This document shows positions 15,825 through 26,031 of a stretch of DNA of 64,000 nucleotides, in pieces; position 1 is the first letter of the stretch; each line of letters begins with the position of its first letter. The notes beneath the pieces were generated by a model. It did not search any database, was not told where the DNA came from, and saw only the letters and a program-made list of their open reading frames with translations. Origin of the DNA: Anaerolineaceae bacterium (lineage in GTDB: Bacteria; Chloroflexota; Anaerolineae; Aggregatilineales; Phototrophicaceae); the NCBI GenBank assembly GCA_020634135.1, contig JACKCG010000003.1:248001-312000 (forward strand), in the 5' to 3' direction. The position numbers and the translations under genes were made by a program.

Positions 15825-16388
15825 ATGGCGCGGGATTCCAACGCTGAATTTGAGAAGATGGCGGAGAACCTGAAAGACAAGACCGGCAAGTCACTTGACG
15901 AATGGGTGGCAGTTGCGCGGTCATCCGGTATTGAGAAGCACGGTGAAATCATCAAGTTCCTCAAAGAGACGCATGGCATCACGCATGGCTACGCCAATAT
16001 GATCGCGCATTCCTTGAAGCAGAGTGCTGCCGCCCTGCATGATGATCGTGATTCTTTGCTTGAGCAGCAGTATACCGGCGCGAAAGCGGCCATGCGCCCA
16101 ATTTATGACCGGCTGTTGCAGGAGATTATGACTTTTGGCGACGACATCCAGGTAGTACCGATGTTGGCATACGTCAGCCTGCGCCGGAACAAGCAGTTCG
16201 CCTGCCTGAAGCCCGCAACCAAAACACGCATGGATGTGGGAATCAAACTCAAAGGTGTTGCGCCAACCGAGCGTCTGACGGAGGGCGGATTCAATGGCAT
16301 GGTGTCACATCTGGTCAAAGTAACCGAAATTGGGGAGATTGATGATGAACTCATTGCCTGGCTCCGTCAGGCATACGAAGGCGCGTGA
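15825..16388 (+). CDS. DUF4287/DUF5655 domain protein
   Basis: A 187-residue cytoplasmic protein. The first 70 residues (GKSLDEWVAVARSSGIEKHG, KFLKETHGITHGYANMIAH) match DUF4287, and the second half (QVVPMLAYVSLRRNKQFACL, TRMDVGIKLKG) matches DUF5655, a common pairing. Its biochemical role is unknown; DUF5655 domains are also found near nucleases and restriction-related proteins. ATG 15825 has GGAG and AGGG upstream and is preferred over an upstream frame starting at 15798. It is a single gene. Confidence 0.82.
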   Translation: MARDSNAEFEKMAENLKDKTGKSLDEWVAVARSSGIEKHGEIIKFLKETHGITHGYANMIAHSLKQSAAALHDDRDSLLEQQYTGAKAAMRPIYDRLLQEIMTFGDDIQVVPMLAYVSLRRNKQFACLKPATKTRMDVGIKLKGVAPTERLTEGGFNGMVSHLVKVTEIGEIDDELIAWLRQAYEGA

Positions 16389-16588
16389 AGCAGCGCACTT
16401 TCCATGGTAACGAGCAACCAGATCAATTCACCCAGGGGGTGCAGCCGTCATCCCCTGAAACTACAGTTCTGCCCATCAGACCTGGTACGTTTTGAACCAC
16501 ATGCTGTCCGGTCTCCCCGGGTCTTGTGAATTCTATATCCCCAATTCTGCGAGACAAAAGTTCATAATGCACATGACATCCATCACCT

Positions 16589-16605
16589 AAATCTATGATA
16601 GATTT
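16589..16605. promoter_or_regulatory. Perfect palindrome overlapping the sdh -35 box, candidate operator
   Basis: AAATCTA-TGA-TAGATTT is a perfect 7-3-7 inverted repeat whose right arm enters the -35 element of the proposed sdh promoter. A bound repressor would block RNA polymerase. The regulator is unknown. Confidence 0.5.
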
Positions 16606-16631
16606 GCGCAAGATTAGCCGGGTGTTATAAT
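16604..16631 (+). promoter_or_regulatory. Candidate sdh operon promoter
   Basis: TTGCGC (16604-16609) and a perfect TATAAT (16626-16631) are 16 bases apart; the start codon is about 70 bases downstream. Confidence 0.6.
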
Positions 16632-16703
16632 CCGCATCGATCTATGCCTATTTTTTGTGCGCTTTTTTGCAGCCACGCGGTCATTGTATAGGAGGATTGT
16701 GCT

Positions 16704-17708
16704 TTGACTTCCCTCGTACTTACAGTTAGCGAAACCCTTCGGTATCGCGGCGCCATCGGCCAGTGGAGTTGGGTACTCCATCGCCTGAGTGGGTTGGGCG
16801 TCGTCTTGTTTATCACCCTGCATATTATTGACACATCCTGGGCGCTGCTATACCCGGAATTGTATGTCGAAGCAATTGCCACCTACCAGACGCCTCTCTT
16901 CACGATTGGCGAGTTCCTGCTGGTTGGCGCGGTTGTCTACCATGCCCTGAACGGCTTCCGTATTATTATTATTGACTTCCGTCCCAAGTGGTGGAAGTAC
17001 CAGGAACGGGCAGCAGTGATCGTGCTGGCAGGCGCTGCCATCATCCTGATCCCGGTCTTTATCGGGATGTTCGGCCATGTGCTGAATTTCTACGGCGGCG
17101 AAAACCAGGTACTCCCGCTCATTGATGTCCTACGGGCGCAAATCCCGTTTGTGGTCGGCATCGTCGTGGCGATTGTGGCCGGGGTGCTGTTCTCATTCCT
17201 GCAAGGGTTGATTGCGGGCGGCGGAGAGAAAAAGTCCGATAAATCCGGCAGCGCGATTGAGCGGTTCTGGTGGTCATACATGCGGGTCAGCGGCCTGCTG
17301 ATTATCCCACTGGTGTTTGGACATCTGGCGATGATGCACGTCATCCAGGGTGTGTTCGACATTACCGCCGCCAATTTCACCGTTGTCGGAACAGATGTTA
17401 TCAACCAGAGCGGCACAGCAGTGGAATTTGTCGCTGCCCGCTGGAATATGTTCCTGGGTGGTGTGGCGATCTGGCGGTTGTATGACTTTGGCCTGCTGGC
17501 GCTGGTCGTCATTCATGGCTTTAACGGCCTGCGTTACGTTCTGACTGACTACACGGCCAAAAACCCCACTCTGCGGCGCGGGATGGTCTATGTTTCGTTG
17601 ATTGGCGCCCTCGTGCTGATTATCGTGGGTACTCTGGCGCTCATCGGCACGATTGACAGCACCGCTATCGAAATGGCGCAGCGTGCTGCTGAATCCTTGC
17701 ATCAATAA
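16704..17708 (+). CDS. sdhC: Fused succinate dehydrogenase cytochrome b anchor (SdhC-SdhD)
   Basis: A 334-residue membrane protein combining SdhC-like and SdhD-like halves. The first half has SWVLHRLSGLGVVLF, typical of SdhC, and YHALNGFRIIIID. The second half has FGHLAMMHVI and IHGFNGLRYVLTD. I count three helices, a fourth extra helix (about residues 150-172, FVVGIVVAIVAGVLFSFL), a charged linker with GEKKSDKSG, and three more helices. It anchors the dehydrogenase and passes electrons to quinone, with histidines in both halves as heme or quinone ligands. The TTG start at 16704 is 7 bases after AGGAGGA, an excellent ribosome site. It heads the sdh operon. Confidence 0.88.
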   Translation: MTSLVLTVSETLRYRGAIGQWSWVLHRLSGLGVVLFITLHIIDTSWALLYPELYVEAIATYQTPLFTIGEFLLVGAVVYHALNGFRIIIIDFRPKWWKYQERAAVIVLAGAAIILIPVFIGMFGHVLNFYGGENQVLPLIDVLRAQIPFVVGIVVAIVAGVLFSFLQGLIAGGGEKKSDKSGSAIERFWWSYMRVSGLLIIPLVFGHLAMMHVIQGVFDITAANFTVVGTDVINQSGTAVEFVAARWNMFLGGVAIWRLYDFGLLALVVIHGFNGLRYVLTDYTAKNPTLRRGMVYVSLIGALVLIIVGTLALIGTIDSTAIEMAQRAAESLHQ

Positions 17709-17786
17709 ATTCTAAATATACTGAGGACTATTTCCCGGTAGCCTGAGTCATACGGGCTTGCCGGTCAGCTTGAAGGAGCAATATTC

Positions 17787-19610
17787 ATGCAGACACATCA
17801 ATTTGATGCCGTTATCATTGGCGCTGGTGGCGCCGGGCTGATGGCCGCTCGCTATGCCGTTCTGGGCGGTGCGAAGGTGGCAGTTATCAGCAAGCTGTAC
17901 CCGTCACGCAGCCACACCGGGGCCGCACTGGGGGGCATCGGTGCGGCGCTGGGCAACCTGGAAGAAGATAAACCCCTTTGGCACGCTTATGACACGGTAA
18001 AAGGTGGCGACTACCTGACCGACCAGGACGCCGCGATGGTGCTGGCCGAAGAAGCTATTGATGCCGTTGTCGAACTGGAACACATGGGGCTGCCCTTTGA
18101 CCGCACACCGGAAGGCCGCATCAGCCAGCGCCGTTTTGGTGGGCATACCAGCAACTTTGGCGAAAAACCAGTGCGGCGCGCCTGCCACTCGGCAGACCGT
18201 ACCGGCCACATGATTCTGCAAACCCTGTATCAGCAATGCATCAAGGATGACGTGAAGTTCTTCGATGAATACCACGTCGTAGACCTTATTATGAACAACG
18301 GCAAGGTCGCCGGAGTGATTGCCGTCCAGCTTGGAACGGGTGAACTGCATGTGTTCCATGCCAAAGCCCTGATGTTTGCGACGGGCGGGTGGGGGCGTGT
18401 CTGGCAGATTTCCAGCAATGCTCATACCCTGACCGGTGACGGCGCTGCGGTGCTGTTCCGCCGGGGCATCCCCATGCAGGACATGGAGTTCTTCCAGTTC
18501 CATCCTACCGGCCTGTACGGGCTGGGCGTGCTGCTGACCGAAGGTATTCGTGGTGAAGGCGGCGTGCTGATTAACGGCAAGGGCGAGCGCTTCATGGAAA
18601 AGTACGCCCCGAATATTAAAGACCTCGCCAGCCGCGACGTGGTCAGCCGTTCGATTTACCTGGAAGTTCGCGCCGGAAATGGCGTTAAGGGTAAGAATTA
18701 TGTTTACCTGGATATTCGCCCGGAAACGGTCAACCGTTATCTGGCCGAAGCCGGGGAAACCCGCCGCATTGACGACGACCATGTGCGCCATGCTCTGGCC
18801 GAAACGCTGGATACCTGCCGCACTTATGTGGGTGTTGACCCGCTCACCGAGCCGATGCCTATCCAGCCAACGGCACACTATGCAATGGGCGGTATTCCGA
18901 CCAACGTGAATGCCGAGGTCGTGCTGGACGCCAATTGGACGGTGCTGCCGGGCTTATATGCCGCCGGAGAATGTGCCTGTGTGAGCGCGCACGGCGCGAA
19001 TCGTCTGGGCACGAACTCACTGGTTGACCTGGTGGTTTTTGGGCGGCGCGGTGGTATGAAGATGGCCGAATATGTCAAACAGGCTGATTTCGTCCCGCTT
19101 CCACCCAACCCCGCCGGTGAGATCGAAGCTGAACTCAACCGTATCCGCAATAACAAGGGCAAAAGCCGCGCTTACGAACTGCGGAACGAAATGCAACAGG
19201 TCATGATGGATCATGTCGGCGTATTCCGTGAAGAAAACGGCATGAAGTCGGCGGTTGAATCGATTAAGGAACTGCGCGAACGCTATCGTAACGATGTCGT
19301 GATTGACGATCACGGGCACAAGTTCAATACCGACCTGATGGAAGCCTGGGAACTGGGCTGCCTGCTCGATCTGGCGCAGATCACGGCGGAATCGGCAGTG
19401 GCCCGCACCGAAAGCCGGGGCGCTCACAGCCGCGAGGACTTCAAGGACCGCGATGACGTGAACTGGATGGTGCATACCCTCGCTACCTATAAAGGGAGCG
19501 CAGCCGCTATCGCCGGGCCGATCAACACGGAACTCAATTTCGATAAGAAGGTGAATCTGTCGCTGATGGAACAGGATGAACGCTTTAAGCCGAAAGCGCG
19601 CACCTATTAA
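17787..19610 (+). CDS. sdhA: Succinate dehydrogenase flavoprotein subunit
   Basis: A 607-residue protein of normal SdhA/FrdA length. The FAD-binding motif is VIIGAGGAGLMAARYA, and SRSHTGAALGG contains the His that normally carries covalent FAD. The capping and active-site regions include FHPTGLYGLGVLLTEG, PTAHYAMGGIPTN and HGANRLGTNSLVDLVVFG. It oxidises succinate to fumarate at the cytoplasmic face and passes electrons to SdhB. AAGGAG lies 8 bases before the start. It follows the fused anchor gene by 78 bases. Confidence 0.96.
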   Translation: MQTHQFDAVIIGAGGAGLMAARYAVLGGAKVAVISKLYPSRSHTGAALGGIGAALGNLEEDKPLWHAYDTVKGGDYLTDQDAAMVLAEEAIDAVVELEHMGLPFDRTPEGRISQRRFGGHTSNFGEKPVRRACHSADRTGHMILQTLYQQCIKDDVKFFDEYHVVDLIMNNGKVAGVIAVQLGTGELHVFHAKALMFATGGWGRVWQISSNAHTLTGDGAAVLFRRGIPMQDMEFFQFHPTGLYGLGVLLTEGIRGEGGVLINGKGERFMEKYAPNIKDLASRDVVSRSIYLEVRAGNGVKGKNYVYLDIRPETVNRYLAEAGETRRIDDDHVRHALAETLDTCRTYVGVDPLTEPMPIQPTAHYAMGGIPTNVNAEVVLDANWTVLPGLYAAGECACVSAHGANRLGTNSLVDLVVFGRRGGMKMAEYVKQADFVPLPPNPAGEIEAELNRIRNNKGKSRAYELRNEMQQVMMDHVGVFREENGMKSAVESIKELRERYRNDVVIDDHGHKFNTDLMEAWELGCLLDLAQITAESAVARTESRGAHSREDFKDRDDVNWMVHTLATYKGSAAAIAGPINTELNFDKKVNLSLMEQDERFKPKARTY

Positions 19611-19689
19611 GCGCTGAATTGTGCGTGCCTGGGGCAGCGTGCTTAATCCACTGTCTCTGAGCGAGAAGAGCGAAATATCAATAATTAAC

Positions 19690-19730
19690 TGCCGGGAAGA
19701 GAGTGACGCCATAACACGTTTTTCCCGGCA
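19690..19730 (+). other. Intercistronic hairpin between sdhA and sdhB
   Basis: TGCCGGGAA (19690-19698) pairs perfectly with TTCCCGGCA (19722-19730) across a 23-base loop in the 201-base sdhA-sdhB gap. It is followed by mixed sequence with a short T-run further on. It could be a partial terminator or mRNA processing site. Confidence 0.5.
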
Positions 19731-19811
19731 AACAAGCAGTTTTTCAATAAATGACCTGACCGTGTACCAGTGTTAAGTTAAATTGCTGGATACCAGGAAT
19801 TGGACACAATC

Positions 19812-20564
19812 ATGGACGTGACTTTCAAAATTCGACGCTATAACCCGGAAATTCCCGGTAAAGACAAACCGTACTGGCAGGAATATGTCCTGAAAGATGT
19901 TGAACCAACCAACCGCGTACTTGAAATGCTGCACCGTGTGAAGTGGGAGCAGGATGGTACGCTCTCGTTCCGCCGCTCGTGTTCCAGTGGTATCTGCGGC
20001 TCGGATGCGATGCGGATTAATGGCCGCAACCGTCTGGCCTGCAAGCTGCTCATCCGCGACGTGGGCGCGAAAATTCAGGTCGAGCCGATCCTCGGCCTGC
20101 CGGTTATTAAAGACCTCATCGTGGATATGGAGCCGTTCTTCGACCACTACCGCTCCGTGATGCCCTTCTACGTGAACAATGATCCGCTCCCGGCGGACGG
20201 GCGCGAACGCCTGCAAACAGCCGATGACCGGGCAATTTTCGACGACACGACGAACTGCATTCTGTGTGCCTGCTGTACGACCTCCTGTCCCAGCTTCTGG
20301 GCAAACGGAAAGTACGTTGGCCCGGCAGCTATTGTCCAGGCGCACCGCTTCATTTTCGACAGCCGCGACCAGGCCGCCAAAGACCGCATAGACATCCTGG
20401 CCGAGCCGGATGGCGTGTGGCGCTGCCGGACAGTCTACAACTGTACGCCAGCCTGCCCGCGCGGGATTTCCGTCACCCGTGCAATTGGCGAAGTCAAGCT
20501 GGCGATTATGCGTGGTTCACCGAAAGGGATTATCAACCCCAAGGACATCCCAACCCACGAATAG
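19812..20564 (+). CDS. sdhB: Succinate dehydrogenase iron-sulfur subunit
   Basis: A 250-residue protein with the three-cluster pattern of SdhB. The N-terminal [2Fe-2S] ferredoxin domain has CSSGICGSDAMRINGRN and a further Cys in RLACK. The C-terminal domain has CILCACCTTSCPSFW for the [4Fe-4S] cluster and VYNCTPACPRGI for the [3Fe-4S] cluster. It carries electrons from SdhA to the membrane anchor. ATG 19812 is preferred over an in-frame TTG at 19800, which lies too close to the AGGAA ribosome site. It is the last gene of the operon. Confidence 0.95.
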   Translation: MDVTFKIRRYNPEIPGKDKPYWQEYVLKDVEPTNRVLEMLHRVKWEQDGTLSFRRSCSSGICGSDAMRINGRNRLACKLLIRDVGAKIQVEPILGLPVIKDLIVDMEPFFDHYRSVMPFYVNNDPLPADGRERLQTADDRAIFDDTTNCILCACCTTSCPSFWANGKYVGPAAIVQAHRFIFDSRDQAAKDRIDILAEPDGVWRCRTVYNCTPACPRGISVTRAIGEVKLAIMRGSPKGIINPKDIPTHE

Positions 20565-20580
20565 GCACAGGCCGGAATCA

Positions 20581-20614
20581 AAATAGGAGCATGACACGCA
20601 TCATGCTCCTATTG
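20581..20614. terminator. Terminator between converging sdhB and histidine kinase genes
   Basis: A perfect 13-bp stem (AATAGGAGCATGA / TCATGCTCCTATT) with a 6-base loop sits between the two stop codons. TTTT follows on the minus strand, so it ends the kinase transcript best and probably serves both directions. Confidence 0.8.
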
Positions 20615-20632
20615 GAAGATTCCACGAAATCT

Positions 20633-21727
20633 CTAGTCAACTGCTGAGAAGCGGATGGAGATTGCCGTACCTTTGCCAGGCTGCGAATCCACCTTAATCG
20701 CGCCGCCATGCAGTTCAACAAGCCGTTTGGCAACTGTAAAGCCCAGACCGATGCCCTGTTGTTCGTACAACTCACGTCCAAACTGCATGTAAGCTCCCAG
20801 AGTCTCGGTTTCCTCGTGACTCATGCCACGCCCTTCATCGTAGACAACAATAACAAGCCGATCAGCCTCACGTTTTGAGCGTACTATGACCGGCCTGCCC
20901 GGTTCAGAGAACTTGCAGGCATTATCCACCAGCTCAAAGATAATCTTATAGAGATTCTTCTCTGAAATACGCAGCGCGAGGCGGCAGACATCCACTTGCA
21001 GATCATCGCTCCGGTCAAAGGCCATGGCGTTGGCGCGGGCAGCCTCCTCAATAATCGCCCCACAGTCCTTTACGATATGATTCTGCGCGGCCTGCAATTC
21101 GGCTGGATTGGTATGGAGCAGTTCGATTTGGGCGAAGACCAGGTAATTCTCAATCAGCCGTTCCAGGCGTGCGGCGGCCATCTTGATATAGTGGGCGCTT
21201 TCCAGCACGTCCTCCGGCTCGCTTCTGCCGCCGTCTATTTCCAGCAGATGGGCGTAACCGGAAATCAGGTGCAGTGGCGTGCGCAGTTCGTGAGGCAGCG
21301 CGTAAAGGATGTTGTTTCGCAGGAGTTGGAGCGTGCTATTGTGTTTTTCTTCCAGCATCGCGCGTTTCTGGAGCTGCACTTCCACCGAGGAAAGGAGATC
21401 GCGCGGCGAAACCGGCTTGGCAATATAGTCCTCTGCCCCGCTCAACATGCCCCTGCGCATGGCGGGCGCGTTGTCTTCGGCTGTCAGAAAAATCACGGGA
21501 ATGGTGTTTGTCTTTGCCATCGTTCGGATTTGCTTCAGCATCTCGAAGCCGCCCTGATGTGGCATATTGACATCGGAAATAATCAGATCGGGCGCGTGCT
21601 TTTCGGCAAGTTCCGCCCCAAGGATTCCGTCCGCAGCAGCAATCGTATTGTATCCGGCATAGTGAAGTGTATCCGCCAGGAAATCACGTATGTGTTTTTC
21701 GTCGTCTACTACCAGGATCGTTGCCAT
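20633..21727 (-). CDS. Receiver-histidine kinase hybrid protein
   Basis: A 364-residue soluble protein. Residues 1-120 are a receiver domain with Asp8, Asp9, phospho-acceptor Asp52 and Lys104. Residues 135-205 hold the dimerisation and phospho-acceptor domain with LPHELRTPL (His146). Residues 245-364 are the ATPase domain with ELVDNACKF (N box), YDEGRGMS (G1) and GIGLGFTVAKRLVELHGG (G2). A receiver preceding the kinase suggests that an upstream kinase controls this one. No transmembrane helix or partner regulator lies next to it. The terminator at 20581-20614 follows. Confidence 0.93.
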   Translation of the reverse strand: MATILVVDDEKHIRDFLADTLHYAGYNTIAAADGILGAELAEKHAPDLIISDVNMPHQGGFEMLKQIRTMAKTNTIPVIFLTAEDNAPAMRRGMLSGAEDYIAKPVSPRDLLSSVEVQLQKRAMLEEKHNSTLQLLRNNILYALPHELRTPLHLISGYAHLLEIDGGRSEPEDVLESAHYIKMAAARLERLIENYLVFAQIELLHTNPAELQAAQNHIVKDCGAIIEEAARANAMAFDRSDDLQVDVCRLALRISEKNLYKIIFELVDNACKFSEPGRPVIVRSKREADRLVIVVYDEGRGMSHEETETLGAYMQFGRELYEQQGIGLGFTVAKRLVELHGGAIKVDSQPGKGTAISIRFSAVD

Positions 21728-21864
21728 ATCCGACTCATTTCCACTGCACAGAATAATTGTGTAATCTCATTATAATTGGCACAATGCGCGCCAATGCCTA
21801 TACTCCGTATGAAATTGCTATAAATGTTTGGTTTGTAAAACGTGAGAATCGGGGCGGCGGGAAA

Positions 21865-21889
21865 TGAAAACAGGGGGCATCGCGCCCCC
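21865..21889 (-). terminator. Terminator after the radical SAM gene
   Basis: GGGGGC / GCCCCC with a 5-base loop, followed on the minus strand by TGTTTTC, 28 bases after the stop codon. Confidence 0.7.
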
Positions 21890-21917
21890 CGTTTCGTATC
21901 ATCTGGTGTGCCGGAAA

Positions 21918-23642
21918 TTAGTGCGAGGCGTTGGGGAACAGCGCCCACTTGGCCTGCTGGAAACCGACGTTGATGGCTGAACGCAGCGCACCCACGTTCC
22001 GCAGTGTCTTTAAGTACGTCATCACCGGGCCGGGACGGAACATCCACTCGCGCATCGCCCGGCGGGCTTCCTGCTCCAGGTCTTCCGCGCTCAGGTTGCT
22101 GTATTGGAGAACGGTGGACTGATCCATATCCACCTGCTCCCAGCGCGTGCCGGGGCGGAACCAGTTGTTTTCCATCACCATGAAGAAGAATGGTGTGCCC
22201 GGATACGGCGCGGCGATATGGAAGATCGCCAGGTCGAGCGGCAGTTTCTTGCTGAAGTCAATCGTTTCCTGGATTGTCTCCCGCGTTTCACCTGGCAGCC
22301 CGATAATGAAGTAGCCCAGGTTGCGAATCCCGGCTTCGTGCGCCCACTGGACGCTCTGCTGCGCCCGGATTGCAGTCGTGCCTTTACGGGCTTTCTTCAG
22401 AATCTCCTCACTGGCACTTTCAATGCCCCAGGAAATCGTGTTACAGCCGGCTTTCGCCATGATCTGCAGCATTTCCTGGTCAACATAGTCCACGCGGCTG
22501 TTGCAGGTGAAGCCGATCTTGAGGCCGCTGTCAATAATCTCCTGGCAGATGCCCATCACCTGGTCACGATTGGCGGTGAAGAGGTCGGCATACATATGAA
22601 TGTTCTTCACACCCAGGTCATAGAGCATCTTGATTTCCGCTATAACGTTTTTCGGGCTGCGCAGGCGTAACCCGGCCTGGTAGCTCACATGCTTGATGCA
22701 GTAAATGCACCCGGCGGTGCAGCCCCGGCTCGTTACGATGAACTGGTATGACCCACTCAGAACCGGCGTGCGGTATTTATCGAGCGGCAGCAGATGGTGC
22801 ATGGGCAGTGGCAGGTCATCCAGGTTCGGGATGAAGTTGCGGTCCGGGTTACGCAGGATTTCCGCGCCACGCCGCCAGACCAGGCCTTTTACATGGGCGA
22901 GGTCGTACTGGTCACTGTTAGGCAGGCGCTCGGCCACCTTCGGTTCCCATTCCTCATCGGTGCTGCGGTACAGTTTCTCAATTTCCGGGCTGAATTCGGT
23001 GCGGCCTTCAATCGTATCCACCAGTTCGCGCAGAGTCATTTCCGGCTCGCCGCGCAGACAGAAGTCGAGTGATGGATGGGGGCGCATGGTTTCGACTGCC
23101 AGCGGCGTGACATGCGTGCCGAAAGCGATGGTATACGCGCCGACAGACTTCGCCAGGAAGCAGCCATAATTGTCGTTGGTGAGCGTCGGGGCGGTCATCT
23201 GCGTGATATAGTACTTGGGGGAATAGTCGCGCAGTTTCGCCTCGAATTCCGGCCAGGACATGCGTTCCGCGATGGCGTCAATCACTGCCACCGAATAATC
23301 AGGGTGCATCACGGCGGCCAACTGAGCCAGCGACACCTGCCCCCAGATCATGTTTTCACGGCTGCGGCGGCCTACCCGGTGCTGGCTGCGAATCCAGATG
23401 TCGCCATCCGGCGCGGGGGGGTTCACCAACAGAATATCCACTTTGTGGTGGCGGTATTCCTCAGTGAACTTCGCCACAATCGGGTCGGCATCCGGGAAGC
23501 GGACATTTGAAAGGCGCGGCACACGGCGCGTCCCCAGGTTCGCCCGCAGGGTTTCCGGCAAATCCTTGTTGCCGGACATCTCACCGCCGGCATACGGCTC
23601 ATCGCTCTTGATAAAACGGTCGTTCTCGTCGTAGTTAGGCAT
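21918..23642 (-). CDS. B12-binding domain radical SAM protein
   Basis: A 574-residue protein. A cobalamin-binding domain occupies roughly residues 60-215 (VDILLVNPPAPDGD at the start, FGTHVTPLAVETM later), though the usual DxHxxG signature is not obvious. The radical SAM core follows, with RGCTAGCIYC near residue 310 giving the CxxxCxxC [4Fe-4S] site and IGLPGETRETIQETI typical of the SAM-binding region. The class includes methyltransferases and ring-forming enzymes of lipids, pigments and natural products. The substrate cannot be deduced; a GT2 gene upstream hints at envelope lipid or glycan modification. It is cytoplasmic, with no signal peptide. Confidence 0.9.
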   Translation of the reverse strand: MPNYDENDRFIKSDEPYAGGEMSGNKDLPETLRANLGTRRVPRLSNVRFPDADPIVAKFTEEYRHHKVDILLVNPPAPDGDIWIRSQHRVGRRSRENMIWGQVSLAQLAAVMHPDYSVAVIDAIAERMSWPEFEAKLRDYSPKYYITQMTAPTLTNDNYGCFLAKSVGAYTIAFGTHVTPLAVETMRPHPSLDFCLRGEPEMTLRELVDTIEGRTEFSPEIEKLYRSTDEEWEPKVAERLPNSDQYDLAHVKGLVWRRGAEILRNPDRNFIPNLDDLPLPMHHLLPLDKYRTPVLSGSYQFIVTSRGCTAGCIYCIKHVSYQAGLRLRSPKNVIAEIKMLYDLGVKNIHMYADLFTANRDQVMGICQEIIDSGLKIGFTCNSRVDYVDQEMLQIMAKAGCNTISWGIESASEEILKKARKGTTAIRAQQSVQWAHEAGIRNLGYFIIGLPGETRETIQETIDFSKKLPLDLAIFHIAAPYPGTPFFFMVMENNWFRPGTRWEQVDMDQSTVLQYSNLSAEDLEQEARRAMREWMFRPGPVMTYLKTLRNVGALRSAINVGFQQAKWALFPNASH

Positions 23643-23832
23643 GGTTACAACTCTCAGATGCTAGATTCACATCAATGGATGCGGCTTACAATACAGTCTT
23701 GATCGCAACGGCGGATTGTATCCGCCCCTATAGAATGCTTTCCGCGCGGCCCAGGCGGTGGATAACACTTTAAGAAACTGGCTCACAGAGACAGCGTCCC
23801 TGCTATCCGGGACAGGAAGATGCCTGTTCCTG

Positions 23833-25074
<1,242 letters not shown>

Positions 25075-25431
25075 CTATGTTCCCCACCTTCATGATTTTC
25101 GACTTGCGATAAGAATGACATTCCTGCCTAACGTATACCTAAATGAAAGCCCATCGAATTTTTTTAGGGTTCATCTTTTTTATTGTCATAGACCGGGGAG
25201 GGGTGCAATTCACTTTTCAGGCCATACCCTATCCCAGGCAAGCCGTGCCGGGGATTTTGTCGCATAAGTAAAGCCGGTACGCTGCATTTTACCACGATGC
25301 GCTGGTGTTCAGACCTCGGAAACAGGGACGGCAGTGGGCTGGTACATAAAATTATCCGGGGCGGATTACTGAGAAGACGGCCCTAATGCACGAATTTAGG
25401 GGTGGGCTGATAGATTCCGGGGATCACCTTT
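25075..25431. other. Intergenic region between tlpA-like gene and GT2
   Basis: 357 bases, AT-rich close to the GT2 start, probably its promoter region on the minus strand. I see no supported coding frame, RNA gene or strong hairpin. Confidence 0.45.
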
Positions 25432-26031
25432 TCACGATGCTGGATTCAGTCCCTCGGTATAGGCTTGCAGATCGGTGGATGTCATTTCGCCAATGTGGCG
25501 GAAGCGGACGACGCCCCCAGAGTCAATGACAAAGGTGGTGGGAAGCTGGCCGATAGCATACGCCTCGTACACCGCTAACTCGAAATCCAGCAGGGTTGGC
25601 AAATCAGAGATACCGTGTTCCTGGTAATATGCGCTGATCTGGTTAGGAGAGTCGCTGATATTTACCGCCAGGATGACCGGGCCGTTCCCGCCCTGCTCCG
25701 CCATGAATTGCGCAAAAGCCGGCAGTTCGCGTTGGCATGGTTCGCACCAGGTTGCCCAGAAATTGAGGAATACCAACCGTCCCCGGTAGCTGGAAAGCCG
25801 CACCGTCTTACCGTCTAAGCTGGCGAGTTCAAAATTTGGAGCAGGCTGGTCAATCAGTTGTTTAAAGGCGGCGGTGACCGCCAGCGGGGTAGCCGGGGGC
25901 GCGTTCGTGATACGGGGGTCGTTCACCGCCATAATGATTGCAGCGGCAATTCCCAGCAGCGGGAACACCAGGAAAAGCACCAGCGCCGCTGAAGGGCGAT
26001 GCCGGGCGCTCTTGGGTGGTGATTCGGTCAT
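25432..26031 (-). CDS. TlpA-type membrane-anchored thioredoxin
   Basis: A 199-residue protein with an N-terminal signal anchor (about residues 16-37, LVLFLVFPLLGIAAAII) and an extracytoplasmic thioredoxin domain. The active site WCEPC lies near residue 95 in LNFWATWCEPCQREL, with the cis-Pro region at QLPTTFVID. TlpA/ResA proteins keep cysteines reduced outside the membrane, often for cytochrome c maturation; the ccmC gene in this window is 11 kb away, so a link is only suggestive. ATG 26031 is chosen; GTG 26037 is an in-frame alternative, and neither has a strong ribosome site. Confidence 0.9.
   Translation of the reverse strand: MTESPPKSARHRPSAALVLFLVFPLLGIAAAIIMAVNDPRITNAPPATPLAVTAAFKQLIDQPAPNFELASLDGKTVRLSSYRGRLVFLNFWATWCEPCQRELPAFAQFMAEQGGNGPVILAVNISDSPNQISAYYQEHGISDLPTLLDFELAVYEAYAIGQLPTTFVIDSGGVVRFRHIGEMTSTDLQAYTEGLNPAS

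Larger units (their letters stand above)
16389..16703. other. Intergenic region upstream of the sdh operon
   Basis: About 315 bases. It holds a candidate sigma70 promoter (16604-16631) overlapping a perfect palindrome (16589-16605), and the ribosome site AGGAGGA at 16690-16696. A 62-codon minus-strand frame crosses it but has only a TTG start and no ribosome site. Confidence 0.55.

Noticed and set aside
16423..16611. 62-codon minus-strand frame in the sdh upstream region
   Set aside because: It has only a TTG start without ribosome site and overlaps the sdh promoter and palindrome.
17904..19712. Long minus-strand frames (324 and 231 codons) across sdhA
   Set aside because: They are shadows of the sdhA coding sequence, which has every expected motif.
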